Source of the DNA: Gammaproteobacteria bacterium Ga0077536
Lineage (GTDB): Bacteria > Pseudomonadota > Gammaproteobacteria > Ga0077536
Direction of reading: 5' to 3'
NCBI GenBank assembly: GCA_001464935.1
Contig: LNEL01000049.1
Span: 62,001-126,000, forward strand
DNA length: 64,000 nt
Of the stretch, positions 9,378-21,200 are shown in pieces. A program made the position numbers and the translations under genes. Each line of letters starts with the position of its first letter. Positions within the stretch are counted from its first letter, which is position 1. The notes beneath the pieces were generated by a model. The model was not told the DNA's origin, made no database searches, and was given only the letters and a program-made list of their open reading frames with translations.

Positions 9378-10555
9378 TTGCAGTCACCATTCTGGGCTCC
9401 ACCGGCACGATAGGCGTCAACACGCTCGACGTCATCGCCCGCCACCCCGGCCGCTACGAAGTGTTCGCGCTGTCGGCCAATCGCAATGTCTACGGCCTGC
9501 TCCAACAGTGCCTGACCTGGCGGCCCCGCTATGCCGTGATGGTCGAACAGGCCGCGGCCGCCGACCTGAGGGGGCGTGTCGCCGCAGCCGGGCTCAAGAC
9601 CGAAGTGCTGGCCGGGGCCGATGCACTGGTCGACATCTCGAACCATCCCGATGTCGCCTACGTGATGGCTGGCATCGTCGGCGCGGCCGGCCTGCTGCCG
9701 AACCTCGCAGCAGCGCGCGCCGGCAAGCGTGTGATGCTGGCGAACAAGGAATCGCTGGTGATGTCGGGCGCGCTGTTCATGAACGCGGTGCGCGAGTCGG
9801 GCGCCGAACTGCTGCCGATCGACAGTGAACACAACGCGGTGTTCCAGTGCATGCCGCCCGGCTTCGAGCGCGGCCTGCCGTCCGTCGGCGTGCGGCGGAT
9901 CCTGCTGACCGCTTCGGGCGGCCCGTTCCGCACGCGCGAACTCTCGGAACTCGGGGCGGTCACACCCGATGAAGCCTGCGCGCATCCGAAATGGGTGATG
10001 GGGCGCAAGATCTCGGTCGACTCGGCCACGATGATGAACAAGGGGCTTGAAATCATCGAGGCCTGCTGGCTGTTCGGCACGGGTCAGGATGCGGTGGAAG
10101 TCGTGGTTCACCCTCAGAGCGTCATACACTCCATGGTCGAATATGTTGACGGTTCGGTGCTCGCGCAGCTCGGCAATCCCGATATGCGCACACCGATTGC
10201 CTATGCGCTGGGCTGGCCGGAGCGCGTCGACTCCGGCGTTGCGCAACTGAACCTGTTCGATGTCCGCAAACTCGATTTCGAAGAACCCGACAGCCGCCGC
10301 TTCCCCAGCCTGCGACTGGCGCGCGAGGCCATGAGCGCGGGCGGCACCGCGCCTACGATCCTCAACGCCGCGAACGAAGAAGCGGTCGCGGCCTTTCTCG
10401 ACGGCAGGATTCCGTTCCCGGCCATTGCCGACGTGGTCGAAGCGTCGCTGAACGAACTGGCGCCGCGTGCCGCCGACGAACTCGCGGTGATTCTCGACGA
10501 CGACCGCCGGGCCCGCGACGTGGCAACCCGCTGCGCGCGCAGACTCGCCCGATGA
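9374..10555 (+). CDS. dxr: 1-deoxy-D-xylulose 5-phosphate reductoisomerase
   Basis: 393 aa with a GTG start overlapping the cdsA stop (GTGA). First committed enzyme of the MEP isoprenoid pathway, NADPH- and divalent-metal-dependent. The N-terminal Rossmann motif [10 protein letters not shown], the [11 protein letters not shown] loop, the metal site [12 protein letters not shown] and [18 protein letters not shown] are intact. It provides precursors for the UppS product encoded just upstream. The stop overlaps the rseP ATG (ATGA). Confidence 0.97.
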   Translation: MIAVTILGSTGTIGVNTLDVIARHPGRYEVFALSANRNVYGLLQQCLTWRPRYAVMVEQAAAADLRGRVAAAGLKTEVLAGADALVDISNHPDVAYVMAGIVGAAGLLPNLAAARAGKRVMLANKESLVMSGALFMNAVRESGAELLPIDSEHNAVFQCMPPGFERGLPSVGVRRILLTASGGPFRTRELSELGAVTPDEACAHPKWVMGRKISVDSATMMNKGLEIIEACWLFGTGQDAVEVVVHPQSVIHSMVEYVDGSVLAQLGNPDMRTPIAYALGWPERVDSGVAQLNLFDVRKLDFEEPDSRRFPSLRLAREAMSAGGTAPTILNAANEEAVAAFLDGRIPFPAIADVVEASLNELAPRAADELAVILDDDRRARDVATRCARRLAR

Positions 10556-11919
10556 TGGACTTGCTGCAGACGCTGGTGTCCTTCGTCGTCGCGCTCGGCG
10601 TGCTGGTCACGATTCACGAGTACGGACACTACTGGGTGGCCCGGCGCGCTGGTGTGCGCATCCTGCGTTTCTCGCTCGGCTTCGGCCGTCCGCTGTACCA
10701 GCGCCGGTTCGGCCCTGACGCCACCGAATTCACCGTGGCAGCGATTCCGCTCGGTGGCTACGTCAAGATGCTCGACGAGCGCGAGGGGCCGGTGGCCCCG
10801 GCCGAGCGCCATCGCGCGTTCAACAACCAGTCGTTGCCGAGACGGTGCGCCATCGTCGCCGCCGGCCCGCTGGCCAATTTCCTGCTCGCGTTTCTCGTGT
10901 ACTGGGCCATGTTCATGGCCGGTGTCACCGGGGCGCGCCCGTTCATCGGCGAGGTCGACGCCGGCGGTATCGCGGCCCGCAGCGGGCTGCGCGCGGGCGA
11001 TGAAATCCTCAACGTCGACGGCCGCGATACCGCGATCTGGGACAACGTGATGTCGACCGCCATCGACGCCATCCTCGACGCCCAGTCCGTCAGGTTGTCG
11101 GTGCTGGGCGCCGACGGCCTGCCGCGCGAAGTCACGCTCGATTTCAGCAGCATTTCGGTCGACGACATTTCACGTGGCGACTTCTTCAACAAGGTCGGCT
11201 TCGAGCCACGCCGACCGAAAGTGCCGCCGATCATTGGCAGGGTCGTGCCGGCAGAAGCCGCCGCCGAGGCCGGCTTGCAGGCGGGCGATCGCGTGCTGCG
11301 TCTCGATGGCAAGCCGGTCGACGACTGGCTCGACTGGGTCGAAGACATCCGGACCAGTGTCGGTCGCCGTCTCGAGGTGGTGGTCAGCCGCGATGGCAGC
11401 GAACGGACGTTCACGCTCGAACCGCGGGAGAGCGTCGTCGACGGCCGCACGGTCGGCCGCATCGGCGCCGAGGTGGCGCCATTCGAGACGCCGCCGGAAC
11501 CCGTGGCCACGGCGACCGAACGCTACGGCATGCTGACGGCCGCCGCACGGGCGCTCGATCGCACGCGCGACGTCACCCTCACGACGCTGAAGTTCCTGCG
11601 CAAGATGGTGCTCGGCGAAGCCTCGGTCAACAACCTCAGCGGACCGATCAGCATTGCGCAGTTCGCGGGCGAGTCGGCGAAGCTCGGACTGTCCCGTTTC
11701 CTCGAATTCCTGGGCCTCGTCAGTGTCAGCCTCGCGGTGCTGAATCTGCTGCCGATACCGATGCTCGACGGCGGACACTTGATGTATTACCTGATAGAAT
11801 CCATCATAAGAAAGCCGGTACCGGAGGCCGTCCAGTTGTACGGACAGCACATCGGGCTGATGTTCCTGTTGGGATTGATGGGGCTCGCAATCTTCAACGA
11901 CATCATGCGCATCCTTTGA
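10552..11919 (+). CDS. rseP: Site-2 intramembrane zinc metalloprotease RseP
   Basis: 455 aa. Cleaves anti-sigma factor RseA within the membrane to release sigma-E, and removes remnant signal peptides. The N-terminal transmembrane segment carries the zinc motif TIHEYGHYW (HExxH). Two PDZ domains lie centrally (around residues 115-210 and 215-300). The C-terminal membrane segment has the third ligand in [13 protein letters not shown]. It is translationally coupled to dxr and precedes bamA, whose substrates feed the sigma-E stress signal. Confidence 0.96.
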   Translation: MMDLLQTLVSFVVALGVLVTIHEYGHYWVARRAGVRILRFSLGFGRPLYQRRFGPDATEFTVAAIPLGGYVKMLDEREGPVAPAERHRAFNNQSLPRRCAIVAAGPLANFLLAFLVYWAMFMAGVTGARPFIGEVDAGGIAARSGLRAGDEILNVDGRDTAIWDNVMSTAIDAILDAQSVRLSVLGADGLPREVTLDFSSISVDDISRGDFFNKVGFEPRRPKVPPIIGRVVPAEAAAEAGLQAGDRVLRLDGKPVDDWLDWVEDIRTSVGRRLEVVVSRDGSERTFTLEPRESVVDGRTVGRIGAEVAPFETPPEPVATATERYGMLTAAARALDRTRDVTLTTLKFLRKMVLGEASVNNLSGPISIAQFAGESAKLGLSRFLEFLGLVSVSLAVLNLLPIPMLDGGHLMYYLIESIIRKPVPEAVQLYGQHIGLMFLLGLMGLAIFNDIMRIL

Positions 11920-11956
11920 TCAACGCTGGGCAGCCCTCGAAAACAAAATTCAAATA

Positions 11957-14257
11957 ATGCGGAATACGCGAGCAGCACGCTGGTCGGCGTGTCTTGCGAT
12001 GGGCCTGCTGTTACAGGCAGCCGTCGCTGAAGACTTCATCGTCGACGACATCAGGGTTAACGGGCTGCGCCGAATTTCGGCAGGCACGGTCTTCAACTAT
12101 CTTCCCATCACCGTCGGCGACCGCGTCGACGAGAAGCGCACGCAGGAAGCGGTGCGAGCGCTGTTCAAAACCGGATTCTTCAAGGACGTCCGCCTCGAAC
12201 GCGAGGGCGACGTGCTGGTCGTCGAGGTCATCGAGCGCGAGTCGATCGCCGACATCACCTTCAAGGGCAACAAGGCGATCAAGACCGAAGAGCTGCTGAA
12301 GGGCCTCGGCGACATCGGCTTTGCGAAAGGCGAAGTGTTCAACGAGGGCAAGCTCGACAAGGTCACGCAGGAACTGCGACGCCAGTACTATTCGAACGGC
12401 AAGTACGGCGTGAAGATCGATTCGAAGATCACGCCCCTCGACGATAACAGCCTGACTGTCGCCTTCACGATCGTCGAAGGTGAAGCGGCCCGGATCCGCG
12501 AGATCAATATCGTCGGCAACAAGGTGTTTTCCGACAAGGAGCTCCTCAGCGAATTCAAGCTGTCGACGCCGACCTGGCTCAGCTGGTTCACCAAGGACGA
12601 TCAGTATTCGAAGCAGAAGCTGAGCGGCGATCTCGAAGCGCTGCGATCGATTTACCAGGACAACGGCTACGTCGACTTCCACGTCGAATCGACGCAGGTG
12701 TCGATCACGCCCGACAAGGCCGACGTCTACATCACGGTCAATATTGCGGAAGGTGAGCAGTACACGCTGTCGGAGGTCAAGCTCGCCGGCCGGCTGATCG
12801 TCGACGAGAAGGAGCTGTTCGAGCAGGTGACCACGCGCAAGGGCATGTTGTTCTCGCGCAAGGAAACCACGCAGACGAGCAAGAACATCACCGATCGCCT
12901 CGGCAACGAAGGCTATGCGTTCGCCAACGTCAACTCGATTCCGAAGCTCGACAAGGAAAAGAAGCAGGTCGCACTGAGCTACTTCGTCGATCCGGGCCAG
13001 CGCGTTTATGTGCGGCGCGTCAATTTCTATGGCAACTCGAAGACGCGTGACGAAGTCATTCGGCGCGAGATGCGGCAGATGGAAGGCGGCTGGATTTCGA
13101 CGGCCCAGGTCGAGCGCTCGAAGGTCCGCATGCAGCGCCTGGGTTACTTCGAGGACGTCAACGTCGAGACACCCGCCGTGCCAGGCACGACCGACCAGGT
13201 CGACGTCAATTACACGGTGAAGGAGCGCCCGTCCGGCAACCTGTTGCTGGGTCTCGGTTTCTCGCAGTCGCAGGGCCTGATTTTCAACACGAACATCACC
13301 CAGAACAATTTCCTGGGCAGCGGCAAGAGCCTGAATTTCGCTTTCAACAACAGCGAAATCAACCGGACTTTCCGCCTCGGTTACGTGAATCCGTTCTGGA
13401 CGCTCGATGGCATCAGCCGCGGCTTCAATTTCGGCTGGACTGAAACGGAAGCGGGCGCCCGCCTGAACAACGTCACGCAGTTCAATTCGCGCGTGGCATC
13501 GGTCGGCATGAACTTCGGCATCCCGATCACCGAGTACAATTTCATCAGTCTTGGCGCGAGCTACGAAGCAACGCGCATCGGCATCAATCCGTTCTTCCTC
13601 GACCCGCAGGTGGCGCGCTTCATCTTCCTCGAGGGCGACGATTTCCGGATTCTGCGGCTGAGTTCCGCCTTCTCGTACGATACGCGCAATTCGGCCCTGT
13701 TCCCGACCAAGGGCGTGCTGCAGCAGATTCGTGGCGAAATCGCGTCGCCGGGCGGCGACCTGCGATTCTGGAAGGTCGATTACGATTCACGCGTGTTCTT
13801 CCCGTTGCACAAGGACTACGTGCTGCTGGTCAAGGGTTCGGTCGGTTATGGCGACGCCTACGGAGACACGTTCGAACTGCCGTTTTTCGAGAACTTCTTC
13901 GCCGGCGGTCCGCGCACGGTCCGTGGTTACGAGGAAAGTTCGCTGGGTCCCAAGGACATCTTCAACGACGCCCTGGGCGGCAACCTGTCGATCGTCGGCA
14001 ACGTCGAGCTGATCCTGCCGGTGCCGTTCATCAAGGAGTTCAAGTCGGTGCGCCTGACGGCCTTCTACGACATCGGCAACGTCTACGACACGACCTTCGA
14101 GGACGTGGAGATCGACAGCCTGCGCATGTCGACCGGGGTCTCGGGGATTTGGCTATCGCCGTTCGGCATGCTTTCGGTTAGTATCGCGCAGCCGTTCAAC
14201 GACCAATTGAACGACGAAATCCAGAAGTTCCAGTTCACTTTCGGCACCACATTCTGA
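11957..14257 (+). CDS. bamA: Outer membrane protein assembly factor BamA
   Basis: 766 aa. Core of the BAM complex that inserts beta-barrel proteins into the outer membrane. A signal peptide ends at about AVAEDF. Five POTRA repeats occupy roughly residues 25-420 (one begins ESIADITFKGNKAI). The 16-strand Omp85 barrel follows, with the conserved VRGYEESSLGP segment of strand-6/loop-6 and a C-terminal aromatic residue (FTFGTTF). It is downstream of rseP and upstream of skp, the standard order. Confidence 0.97.
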   Translation: MRNTRAARWSACLAMGLLLQAAVAEDFIVDDIRVNGLRRISAGTVFNYLPITVGDRVDEKRTQEAVRALFKTGFFKDVRLEREGDVLVVEVIERESIADITFKGNKAIKTEELLKGLGDIGFAKGEVFNEGKLDKVTQELRRQYYSNGKYGVKIDSKITPLDDNSLTVAFTIVEGEAARIREINIVGNKVFSDKELLSEFKLSTPTWLSWFTKDDQYSKQKLSGDLEALRSIYQDNGYVDFHVESTQVSITPDKADVYITVNIAEGEQYTLSEVKLAGRLIVDEKELFEQVTTRKGMLFSRKETTQTSKNITDRLGNEGYAFANVNSIPKLDKEKKQVALSYFVDPGQRVYVRRVNFYGNSKTRDEVIRREMRQMEGGWISTAQVERSKVRMQRLGYFEDVNVETPAVPGTTDQVDVNYTVKERPSGNLLLGLGFSQSQGLIFNTNITQNNFLGSGKSLNFAFNNSEINRTFRLGYVNPFWTLDGISRGFNFGWTETEAGARLNNVTQFNSRVASVGMNFGIPITEYNFISLGASYEATRIGINPFFLDPQVARFIFLEGDDFRILRLSSAFSYDTRNSALFPTKGVLQQIRGEIASPGGDLRFWKVDYDSRVFFPLHKDYVLLVKGSVGYGDAYGDTFELPFFENFFAGGPRTVRGYEESSLGPKDIFNDALGGNLSIVGNVELILPVPFIKEFKSVRLTAFYDIGNVYDTTFEDVEIDSLRMSTGVSGIWLSPFGMLSVSIAQPFNDQLNDEIQKFQFTFGTTF

Positions 14258-14325
14258 CGCGTGGGGTGGCCGGATAGGGTGCCGCTACGGCACACTTTTC
14301 CAATCTTTTTGACCAGCATAGAGCG

Positions 14326-14835
14326 ATGAATATGTCGAAGGTAAGCATTATTGGTGTCCTGGGTCTGCTTGCGGCTGTCGCCGGCGCACCGGCCATGGCA
14401 GCGGATTACAAGATTGGCGTGGTCGCTGCTGTTCGAGTGCTCGAAGCTGCGCCCCAGGCCGAGGCCGCAAAGAAAAAGCTCGAATCCGAGTTTGCGGGCA
14501 AGGACAAGCTGCTCGTGGCGAAGCAGAAGGAATTGAAGGCGCTCGAAGATCGGGCGGCCAAAGACGGCGCCATCATGAGCGAAACCGAGCGCACCCGCCT
14601 TGAGCGCGACATCATCGAGAAGCGTCGCGAACTGAAGCGCGATTCCGACGAGTTCCGCGAAGACGTGAATTTCCGCCGCAATGAGGAATTCGCGAAGATC
14701 CAGAAGCAGATCGTCGAAGCGATTCAGACGATTGCCTCCGAACAGAAATACGACCTCGTCCTCGGCGAAGGCGTGATCTACGCGAGCAAGGCGGTCGACA
14801 TCACCGACATGGTGATCGAGCGCCTGAAGAAATAG
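14326..14835 (+). CDS. skp: Periplasmic chaperone Skp/OmpH
   Basis: 169 aa. Trimeric jellyfish-shaped chaperone that holds unfolded outer-membrane proteins for BamA. A cleavable signal peptide ends at APAMAADYK. A long charged, coiled-coil-prone helical region spans about residues 40-125 (heptad-like AKKKLESEF and KELKALEDRAAKDG). It ends in the short conserved segment KYDLVLGEGVIYASKAVDIT. An alternative ATG lies 6 bp downstream of the start. Confidence 0.93.
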   Translation: MNMSKVSIIGVLGLLAAVAGAPAMAADYKIGVVAAVRVLEAAPQAEAAKKKLESEFAGKDKLLVAKQKELKALEDRAAKDGAIMSETERTRLERDIIEKRRELKRDSDEFREDVNFRRNEEFAKIQKQIVEAIQTIASEQKYDLVLGEGVIYASKAVDITDMVIERLKK

Positions 14836-15099
14836 AGCAGGCATCCGGCGCTTGCGGCCCGGTCCGTGCCGTCACCGGCTCACGGGCCGGCTGCGACGCG
14901 TTCGCGGTGTCCGCCAGGCGCCGCGCCGCCAGCGCCCGGCACAGCCCGGATGCTTCAAGGGAATCCGGGCCGGGGCAGCACTCGCGTGCCGTCCGGCTCT
15001 GCCCGGTGCATATTCGAAACCGACACCCCTAGCACGGGTTGAGCGCGCGGGCGCGGGGAGAACCATCATGCGACTGACGACAGCATTGGCGGGCGCCTA
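14836..15099 (+). other. Gap at the usual lpxD position, with a 10-codon leader ORF
   Basis: In related bacteria lpxD sits between skp and fabZ; here there are 264 bases without a recognisable gene. Seen in it: an 8-bp hairpin (GCCCGGAT 14944-14951 with ATCCGGGC 14963-14970), and a mini-ORF MRLTTALAGA at 15068-15100. The mini-ORF has a GGGAG ribosome site 7 nt upstream, and its TAA overlaps the fabZ ATG as TAATG. The mini-ORF may couple translation into fabZ. A longer in-frame extension back to 14852 is Arg/Pro-rich and looks non-coding. Confidence 0.4.
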
Positions 15100-15558
15100 A
15101 TGGAGCAATCGCCGACGATCGATATCCGGGAGATCCTGAGTATCCTCCCGCATCGATATCCGTTCCTGCTGGTCGACAGGGTTATCGAATGCGTGCCCTT
15201 CGAATCGCTCAAAGCGATCAAGAACGTCACCTACAACGAACCCTTCTTCACCGGGCATTTTCCTGAAAAGCCGATCATGCCGGGCGTGATCCTGCTCGAG
15301 GCGATGGCCCAGGCGACCGGCCTGCTGGCGTTCAAGTCGCACAATGCGCGCAGCAGCAGCAACAGCATGTACTACCTCGTCGGCGTCGATAAGGCCCGTT
15401 TCAAGCGACCGGTGGTACCCGGCGATCAGGTCATCCTGACCGCCTACCTGAAGCGCACCATTCGCGGCATCTACAAGTTCGAGACCACCGCGCACGTCGG
15501 CGAGGACCTGGTCGCGACAGCCGAGTTCATGACGACCGAGATGGAAGGGCGCGCTTGA
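15100..15558 (+). CDS. fabZ: 3-hydroxyacyl-[acyl-carrier-protein] dehydratase FabZ
   Basis: 152 aa. Dehydrates beta-hydroxyacyl-ACP in fatty acid elongation with a hot-dog fold. The active-site His is in [15 protein letters not shown] and the Glu in [10 protein letters not shown]. The N-terminal [16 protein letters not shown] is the family signature. It competes with lipid A synthesis for 3-hydroxymyristoyl-ACP, and its stop overlaps the TTG start of lpxA by 4 bp. Confidence 0.96.
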   Translation: MEQSPTIDIREILSILPHRYPFLLVDRVIECVPFESLKAIKNVTYNEPFFTGHFPEKPIMPGVILLEAMAQATGLLAFKSHNARSSSNSMYYLVGVDKARFKRPVVPGDQVILTAYLKRTIRGIYKFETTAHVGEDLVATAEFMTTEMEGRA

Positions 15559-16346
15559 TCCATCCGACAGCGATCATCCACGCCGGAGCCCGACTCGGCG
15601 CGGACGTCGAAGTCGGGCCCTGGACCATCATCGGCGACCAGGTTGAAATCGGTGACGGCTGCAGCATCGGCGCCCACTGCGTGCTCAAGGGGCCGATGCG
15701 TCTCGGCCGTGAAAACCGCGTTTACGCGTTCTGCTCGCTCGGCGAAGATCCCCAGGACAAGAAGTTCAAGGGCGATGTGCCGGTGCGCCTGGAGATCGGC
15801 GATCGCAATACCATCCGTGAATACTGCAGCCTCAATCGCGGCACGCCAGGCGGCGGTGGACTGACCTCGCTCGGCAATGACAACTGGATCATGGCTTACT
15901 GCCATGTCGCACACGACTGCCGCATCGGCAACAACACCATCTTCGCCAACAACGCGACGCTGGCGGGTCATGTCGAGATTGGCGACTACGCGATTCTCGG
16001 TGGCTTCACCGGTGTGCACCAGTTCTGCCGCATTGGCGAGAGCAGCTTCACGGCGATCTCCGCCGTGGTGGTGAAGGATGTGCCGCCGTTCGTGATGGCG
16101 GGTGGCAACACCGCCCGCGCGCGGGCCATCAATCGCGAAGGCCTCAAGCGGCGCGGTTTCGAGCGTGAAGCGATCGCCGCCGTCACGCGCGCGTACAAGA
16201 CGCTTTACCGCCAGGGCCTGCTGCTCGAGCAGGCGCTCGAACAACTGACCGAACCGGCGCAGCAGTTTCCCGAGGTCGCGCGTTTCGTCGAATTCATTCG
16301 CGGCTCGCGCCGCGGCATCGTCCGCAGCCGCTCCGCCGCGGACTGA
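15555..16346 (+). CDS. lpxA: UDP-N-acetylglucosamine acyltransferase LpxA
   Basis: 263 aa with a TTG start overlapping the fabZ stop (TTGA). First step of lipid A biosynthesis. Hexapeptide repeats of the left-handed beta-helix cover residues 1-190. The catalytic His is in YCHVAHDCRIGNN, and GGFTGVHQFCRIGE and AGGNTARARAINREGLKRRGF are conserved. A C-terminal helical domain follows. It lies between fabZ and lpxB as expected. Confidence 0.96.
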   Translation: MIHPTAIIHAGARLGADVEVGPWTIIGDQVEIGDGCSIGAHCVLKGPMRLGRENRVYAFCSLGEDPQDKKFKGDVPVRLEIGDRNTIREYCSLNRGTPGGGGLTSLGNDNWIMAYCHVAHDCRIGNNTIFANNATLAGHVEIGDYAILGGFTGVHQFCRIGESSFTAISAVVVKDVPPFVMAGGNTARARAINREGLKRRGFEREAIAAVTRAYKTLYRQGLLLEQALEQLTEPAQQFPEVARFVEFIRGSRRGIVRSRSAAD

Positions 16347-16417
16347 GTGCGGCAGCGCGCGCCGCGCTTGTGCCGTCGGGCGCGCATCGAGCGACCGTGC
16401 AGCCACCAGCTTCCAGC

Positions 16418-17599
16418 ATGAGCGATCAGGCGGCCGCGGTGCTGACGCGTGTGGCGATCATCGCCGGCGAGGCTTCCGGCGACCAGCTTGGCGGCGACCT
16501 GATTGAAGCGCTGCGTCGACGACATCCGACAGTCGAAGTATCGGGCATGGCGGGGCCGCGCATGCGCGCCGCCGGCTGTCACGCGCTTGCGGGGATCGAC
16601 GAACTCGCCGTGATGGGGCTCGTCGAGGTGCTGCGGCACTATCCGCGGCTGCTGAAGCTGCGCCGACGACTGATCGACGAGATACTCGCCGCGAGACCGG
16701 ACGTCGTCGTCGGTATCGACGTGCCCGACTTCACCCTCGACATCGAATTGCGCATGCGCGCCGCCGGCATTCCGGTCGTCCACTATGTCTGCCCGCAGGT
16801 CTGGGCGTGGCGGGCAGGGCGGCTGCCGCGCATTCGTCGCGCGGTTGACCTGATCCTCACGCTGTTTCCGTTCGAAGTGGCGTTTCTCGCCGACCATGGC
16901 ATCGCGGCTGCCTATGTCGGACACCCGCTCGCGGATCGAATCCCGTTGGACATCGATCGGGCCGCCGCGCGCGCCGTCCTGATGCCGGGCGAGGGTGCCG
17001 GGCCGCTGATCGCCCTGATGCCGGGCAGCCGGCGACAGGAACTCGCCCGTCATGTCGACCTGTTTCTGGCCGCCGCCGCGCTGCTGGCCCCGACACTGTC
17101 GGCGCCACGTTTCGCGCTGGGCGCTGTCAACGAGGCTGCGGCGACCTACATCCGTCAGCGCGTGGCGGCTGTCGCGCCGCAACTGCCGGTGACGGTCGTC
17201 ACCGGTCGCTCTAGCGCGCTGCTCGCGGCCGCGGACGTTGCGCTGCTGGCGTCGGGCACGATCACGCTGGAGGCTGCGCTGAGCGGCACCCCCGCGGTGG
17301 TGGCCTATCGCCTGGCGCCGCTCAGCTATTGGCTGATGCGTCGCGCGGTCAAAGTCCCGCACGTCGCGCTGCCCAACCTGCTGCTCGGCCAGCGCCTGAT
17401 GCCGGAATTCCTGCAGGATGATGCAACGCCGTCGGCCCTCGCCGGGGCGCTGGGCGCCTGGCTCGCGGATGTGGCCGGCGTGGCCCGCTACCGCCGGCTG
17501 TGCGCCGCTCTGCATCGCGAACTCCGGGTCGGCAGCGGCGACGCGGGGGCGGCGGCGATTGAGGCCTTGCTTGAACGGCGGGCGGTATCCGGTCGATGA
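16418..17599 (+). CDS. lpxB: Lipid-A-disaccharide synthase LpxB
   Basis: 393 aa from ATG 16418; an in-frame GTG/ATG-type extension reaches 16370. Glycosyltransferase family 19 enzyme joining UDP-diacylglucosamine and lipid X. Conserved regions are [63 protein letters not shown] and [12 protein letters not shown]. The stop overlaps the rnhB ATG by 4 bp. Confidence 0.95.
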   Translation: MSDQAAAVLTRVAIIAGEASGDQLGGDLIEALRRRHPTVEVSGMAGPRMRAAGCHALAGIDELAVMGLVEVLRHYPRLLKLRRRLIDEILAARPDVVVGIDVPDFTLDIELRMRAAGIPVVHYVCPQVWAWRAGRLPRIRRAVDLILTLFPFEVAFLADHGIAAAYVGHPLADRIPLDIDRAAARAVLMPGEGAGPLIALMPGSRRQELARHVDLFLAAAALLAPTLSAPRFALGAVNEAAATYIRQRVAAVAPQLPVTVVTGRSSALLAAADVALLASGTITLEAALSGTPAVVAYRLAPLSYWLMRRAVKVPHVALPNLLLGQRLMPEFLQDDATPSALAGALGAWLADVAGVARYRRLCAALHRELRVGSGDAGAAAIEALLERRAVSGR

Positions 17600-18168
17600 T
17601 CGCCGGCGTCGACGAGGCGGGGCGGGGGCCACTGGCGGGGCCGGTGGTGGCTGCCGCCGTCATCCTCGATGACGCGCGCCCGCTGGCCGGCCTGAACGAT
17701 TCGAAGCGGCTCTCGGCCCTGCAGCGCGAACGGCTGTTCGACCTCATCGCGGCCGGCGCCGTGTGTCATGGCGTGGGACTCGCGAGCGTGGAGGAGATCG
17801 ACCGCTTGAACATATTCAGGGCGACGTTGCTGGCGATGGAGCGGGCGGTGGCGAACCTGCGACCGACACCGATACGCATCGTCGTCGACGGCAAACATAC
17901 GCCGCGCTGTCCCTATCCCGCTGAGGCCATCGTCAAAGGGGATGCGACCGTGCCCGCGATCATGGCGGCGTCAATCGTGGCCAAGGTCACCCGCGATCGC
18001 ATCATGGACGATCTGGCGGCCGAGTTCCCGGCCTACGGCTTTGCACAACATCGCGGTTACCCGACGCCCGAACATCTCGCCGCGTTGGCGCGGCATGGTC
18101 CGAGCCGCGTCCATCGCCGAACGTTCAGGCCGGTGCGGATTCTGCTGGAGGACGGCCATGGCCACTAG
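17596..18168 (+). CDS. rnhB: Ribonuclease HII
   Basis: 190 aa. Cleaves RNA in RNA-DNA hybrids and single embedded ribonucleotides. The catalytic DE pair is in [14 protein letters not shown], followed by VVDGKHTP and [25 protein letters not shown] 17596 overlaps the lpxB stop. It sits upstream of dnaE, a standard gammaproteobacterial arrangement. Confidence 0.95.
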   Translation: MIAGVDEAGRGPLAGPVVAAAVILDDARPLAGLNDSKRLSALQRERLFDLIAAGAVCHGVGLASVEEIDRLNIFRATLLAMERAVANLRPTPIRIVVDGKHTPRCPYPAEAIVKGDATVPAIMAASIVAKVTRDRIMDDLAAEFPAYGFAQHRGYPTPEHLAALARHGPSRVHRRTFRPVRILLEDGHGH

Positions 18169-18288
18169 CAGTGGCTACCGCCTGCAAGCGGACCCCGCCT
18201 GCGGCGTTGCCGGGGCTGCTGCGGCGCTCACCGACCCTGCTGTAAACTCCGTTCCCCACAGCCATCGCGCCTTGTCGGCGACGCGCTC

Positions 18289-21200
18289 ATGAATGTTGCG
18301 ACCATGACCAGTCCGTTCGTGCATCTGCACCTGCACACGGAGTATTCGCTCGTCGATGGCATCGTGCGCGTGCCGGAACTGGTGGCGCGTGTGCGCGAAA
18401 CGGGCATGCCGGCGATCGCGATCACCGATCAGGGCAATATGTTCGCGACGGTGAAGTTCTACCAGGAAGCCGAGCGCGCGGGACTCAAGCCGATCGTCGG
18501 CGCCGAGCTCTGGGTGCATGCCGCGGACGAGGGCCCGGAGCGCACGCGACTGGTGGTGCTGTGCCGCGATCGCATCGGTTATCGCAATCTGTCGCGGTTG
18601 ATCACGCGTTCCTATCAGGAAGGGCAGATCCAGGGCGTGCCGCATGTCTCGCGCGCCTGGTTCGACACCACCTCGGCGGCCGGGCTCATCGCGCTGGCCG
18701 GCCAGCACAGCGATATCGGCAGTCTCCTGAGCGAGGGTCACAGCGCACGCGCACGAGCGCGGCTCGAAGCCTGGGAGGCGATCTTTCCCGGCGCCTTCTA
18801 TCTCGAGATCACGCGCACGGGCCGCGCGGGCGAAGACCGTTATGTCGACCTCGCACTCGACCTCGCGTCGGCCACCGATACACCCGTGGTCGCGACCAAC
18901 GACGTGCGCTTTCTCGATGCCGCCGATCACGACGCGCACGAAGCCCGCGTATGCATCCACGAAGGTCGCGCGCTCGCCGACCCGCGGCGACCGCGCGGCT
19001 ACTCACCGCAGCAGTACCTGAAGTCGCCGGCGGAGATGGCGGCGCTGTTCGAAGACGTGCCGTCGGCGCTCGAAAATGCTGTCCTCATTGCGCAGCGCTG
19101 CAATCTCGAACTCGAGTTCGGCACTTACCATCTCCCGCAATACCCGGTCACGGGCAGCCAGACCGTCGACGAGGAACTGTACGAACAGTCGCGGCGCGGT
19201 CTCGCACAGCGCCTCGCACGCAGCGCGGAAGTCATCGGCAGTCTGCCGAAGGACGAGCAGGCCTATCGGGAGCGACTCGAGATCGAACTCGGCGTCATTT
19301 CGAAGATGGGCTTTGCCGGCTATTTCATGATCGTGGCCGACTTCATCCGGTGGGCGAAGGAAAACGGGATCCCGGTCGGGCCGGGTCGCGGCTCCGGGGC
19401 AGGTTCGCTCGTGGCCTATGCGCTCGGCATCACGGAACTCGATCCGTTGCTCTACGATCTGCTGTTCGAGCGCTTCCTGAATCCGGAACGCGTGTCGATG
19501 CCTGATTTCGACGTCGACTTCTGCATGGATCGTCGCGATGAAGTGATCGAGTACGTGACCCAGCGCTATGGCCGCGATCGGGTCGCCGGCATCATCACCT
19601 ACGGCACGATGGCGGCGAAAGCCGTGTTGCGCGATGTCGGTCGCGTGCTCGGCTTTCCGTACGGCTTCGTCGATCAGCTCGCGAAGCTCGTGCCGTTCGA
19701 TCCGAACATGACACTCGACCGCGCGATGACCGAGGAGCCCCAGCTCAAGACTCGCTACGACCAGGAAGAGGACGTGCGCGCGATTCTCGATCTGGGGCTC
19801 GCGCTCGAGGGGATATCGCGCAACGCCGGCAAGCATGCGGGCGGAATCGTGATCGCGCCTCGCGCGCTCACGGATTTCATGCCGCTGTACTGCGAGCAGG
19901 GCGGGGACACCGCGGTCACGCAGTTCGACATGAGCGACGTCGAGGCCGTGGGCCTCGTGAAATTCGACTTTCTCGGCCTGCGCACGCTGACCATCATCGA
20001 CTGGGCGATGCGCGTCATCAATGCCGAACGCGCTGCCAGCAATCAGCCATTGCTCGACATCAACACGCTGCCGCTTGCGGACAAGCCGACGTTCGACCTG
20101 ATTCAGCAGGCACAGACGACCGCGGTCTTCCAGCTCGAATCGCGCGGCATGAAGGAACTGATCAAGCGCCTGCAGCCGGACCGTTTCGAGGATCTCGTCG
20201 CGCTCGTCGCGCTGTTCCGACCCGGTCCGCTGCAGTCCGGCATGGTCGACGATTTCATCGAGCGCAAGCATGGCAAGGCGCTCGTGAAGTACCCGCATCC
20301 CGCGCTGGAGACGGTGCTGCAACCCACCTACGGCGTCATCCTGTACCAGGAACAGGTGATGCAGATCGCGCAGGTGCTCGCCGGCTACACGCTCGGCGCC
20401 GCCGACCTGCTGCGGCGCGCGATGGGCAAGAAGAAACCGGAGGAAATGGCGAAGCAGCGCCAGACTTTCGTCGATGGGGCGACCGCCGGTGGCGTCAGCG
20501 ACGAACTCGCCGGGCAGATTTTCGATTTGATGGAGAAGTTCGCCGGTTACGGTTTCAACAAGTCGCATTCGGCGGCCTATGCACTCGTCGCCTACCAGAC
20601 TGCGTGGCTGAAGGCGCACTACCCGGCGGCCTTCATGGCGGCGGTCCTGTCGGCGGACATGGATTCGACCGACAAGGTCGTGCGGCTGATCGACGAATGC
20701 CGACAACTCGGCATCGATGTGCGCAAGCCCGACCTGAATGTCTGTTCGTATCGCTTCACGGTGGCCGATGACCGCACGATACGCTACGGGCTCGGCGCGA
20801 TCCGCGGTGTGGGCGAGGGTGCGGTCGCAGGTCTGGTCGACGAACGGGAAGCTGCAGGCCCGTACCGGGACATTTTCGACCTGTGCCGACGCAACGACGG
20901 ACGCCGGATGAACAAGCGCGTGCTCGAGGCCCTGATCAAGGCCGGCGCACTCGATTCGATGGGCGCGCGGCGACGCGGGCTGATGAACCTGGTCGAACAT
21001 GCGATGCAGGCCGCCGAGCAGCAGGCGAAAGCCGCCGCGGTCGGTCAGGTCGACCTGTTCGGCGGGGCGGCTGCCGCACCGGTGGCGGATCCGGTCGAAC
21101 TCGGCGCGTGGCGCGCCGCCTGCGAGGTCGACGAATGGTCGCAGCAGCAGGTCCTCGGCTGGGAGAAGGAGACCCTGGGCCTGTACCTGAGCGGGCACCC

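Noticed and set aside
14852-15067. An 82-codon protein before fabZ or a degraded lpxD
   Set aside because: The sequence is Arg/Pro-rich with no hexapeptide repeat. Only the last 10 codons have a plausible ribosome site.
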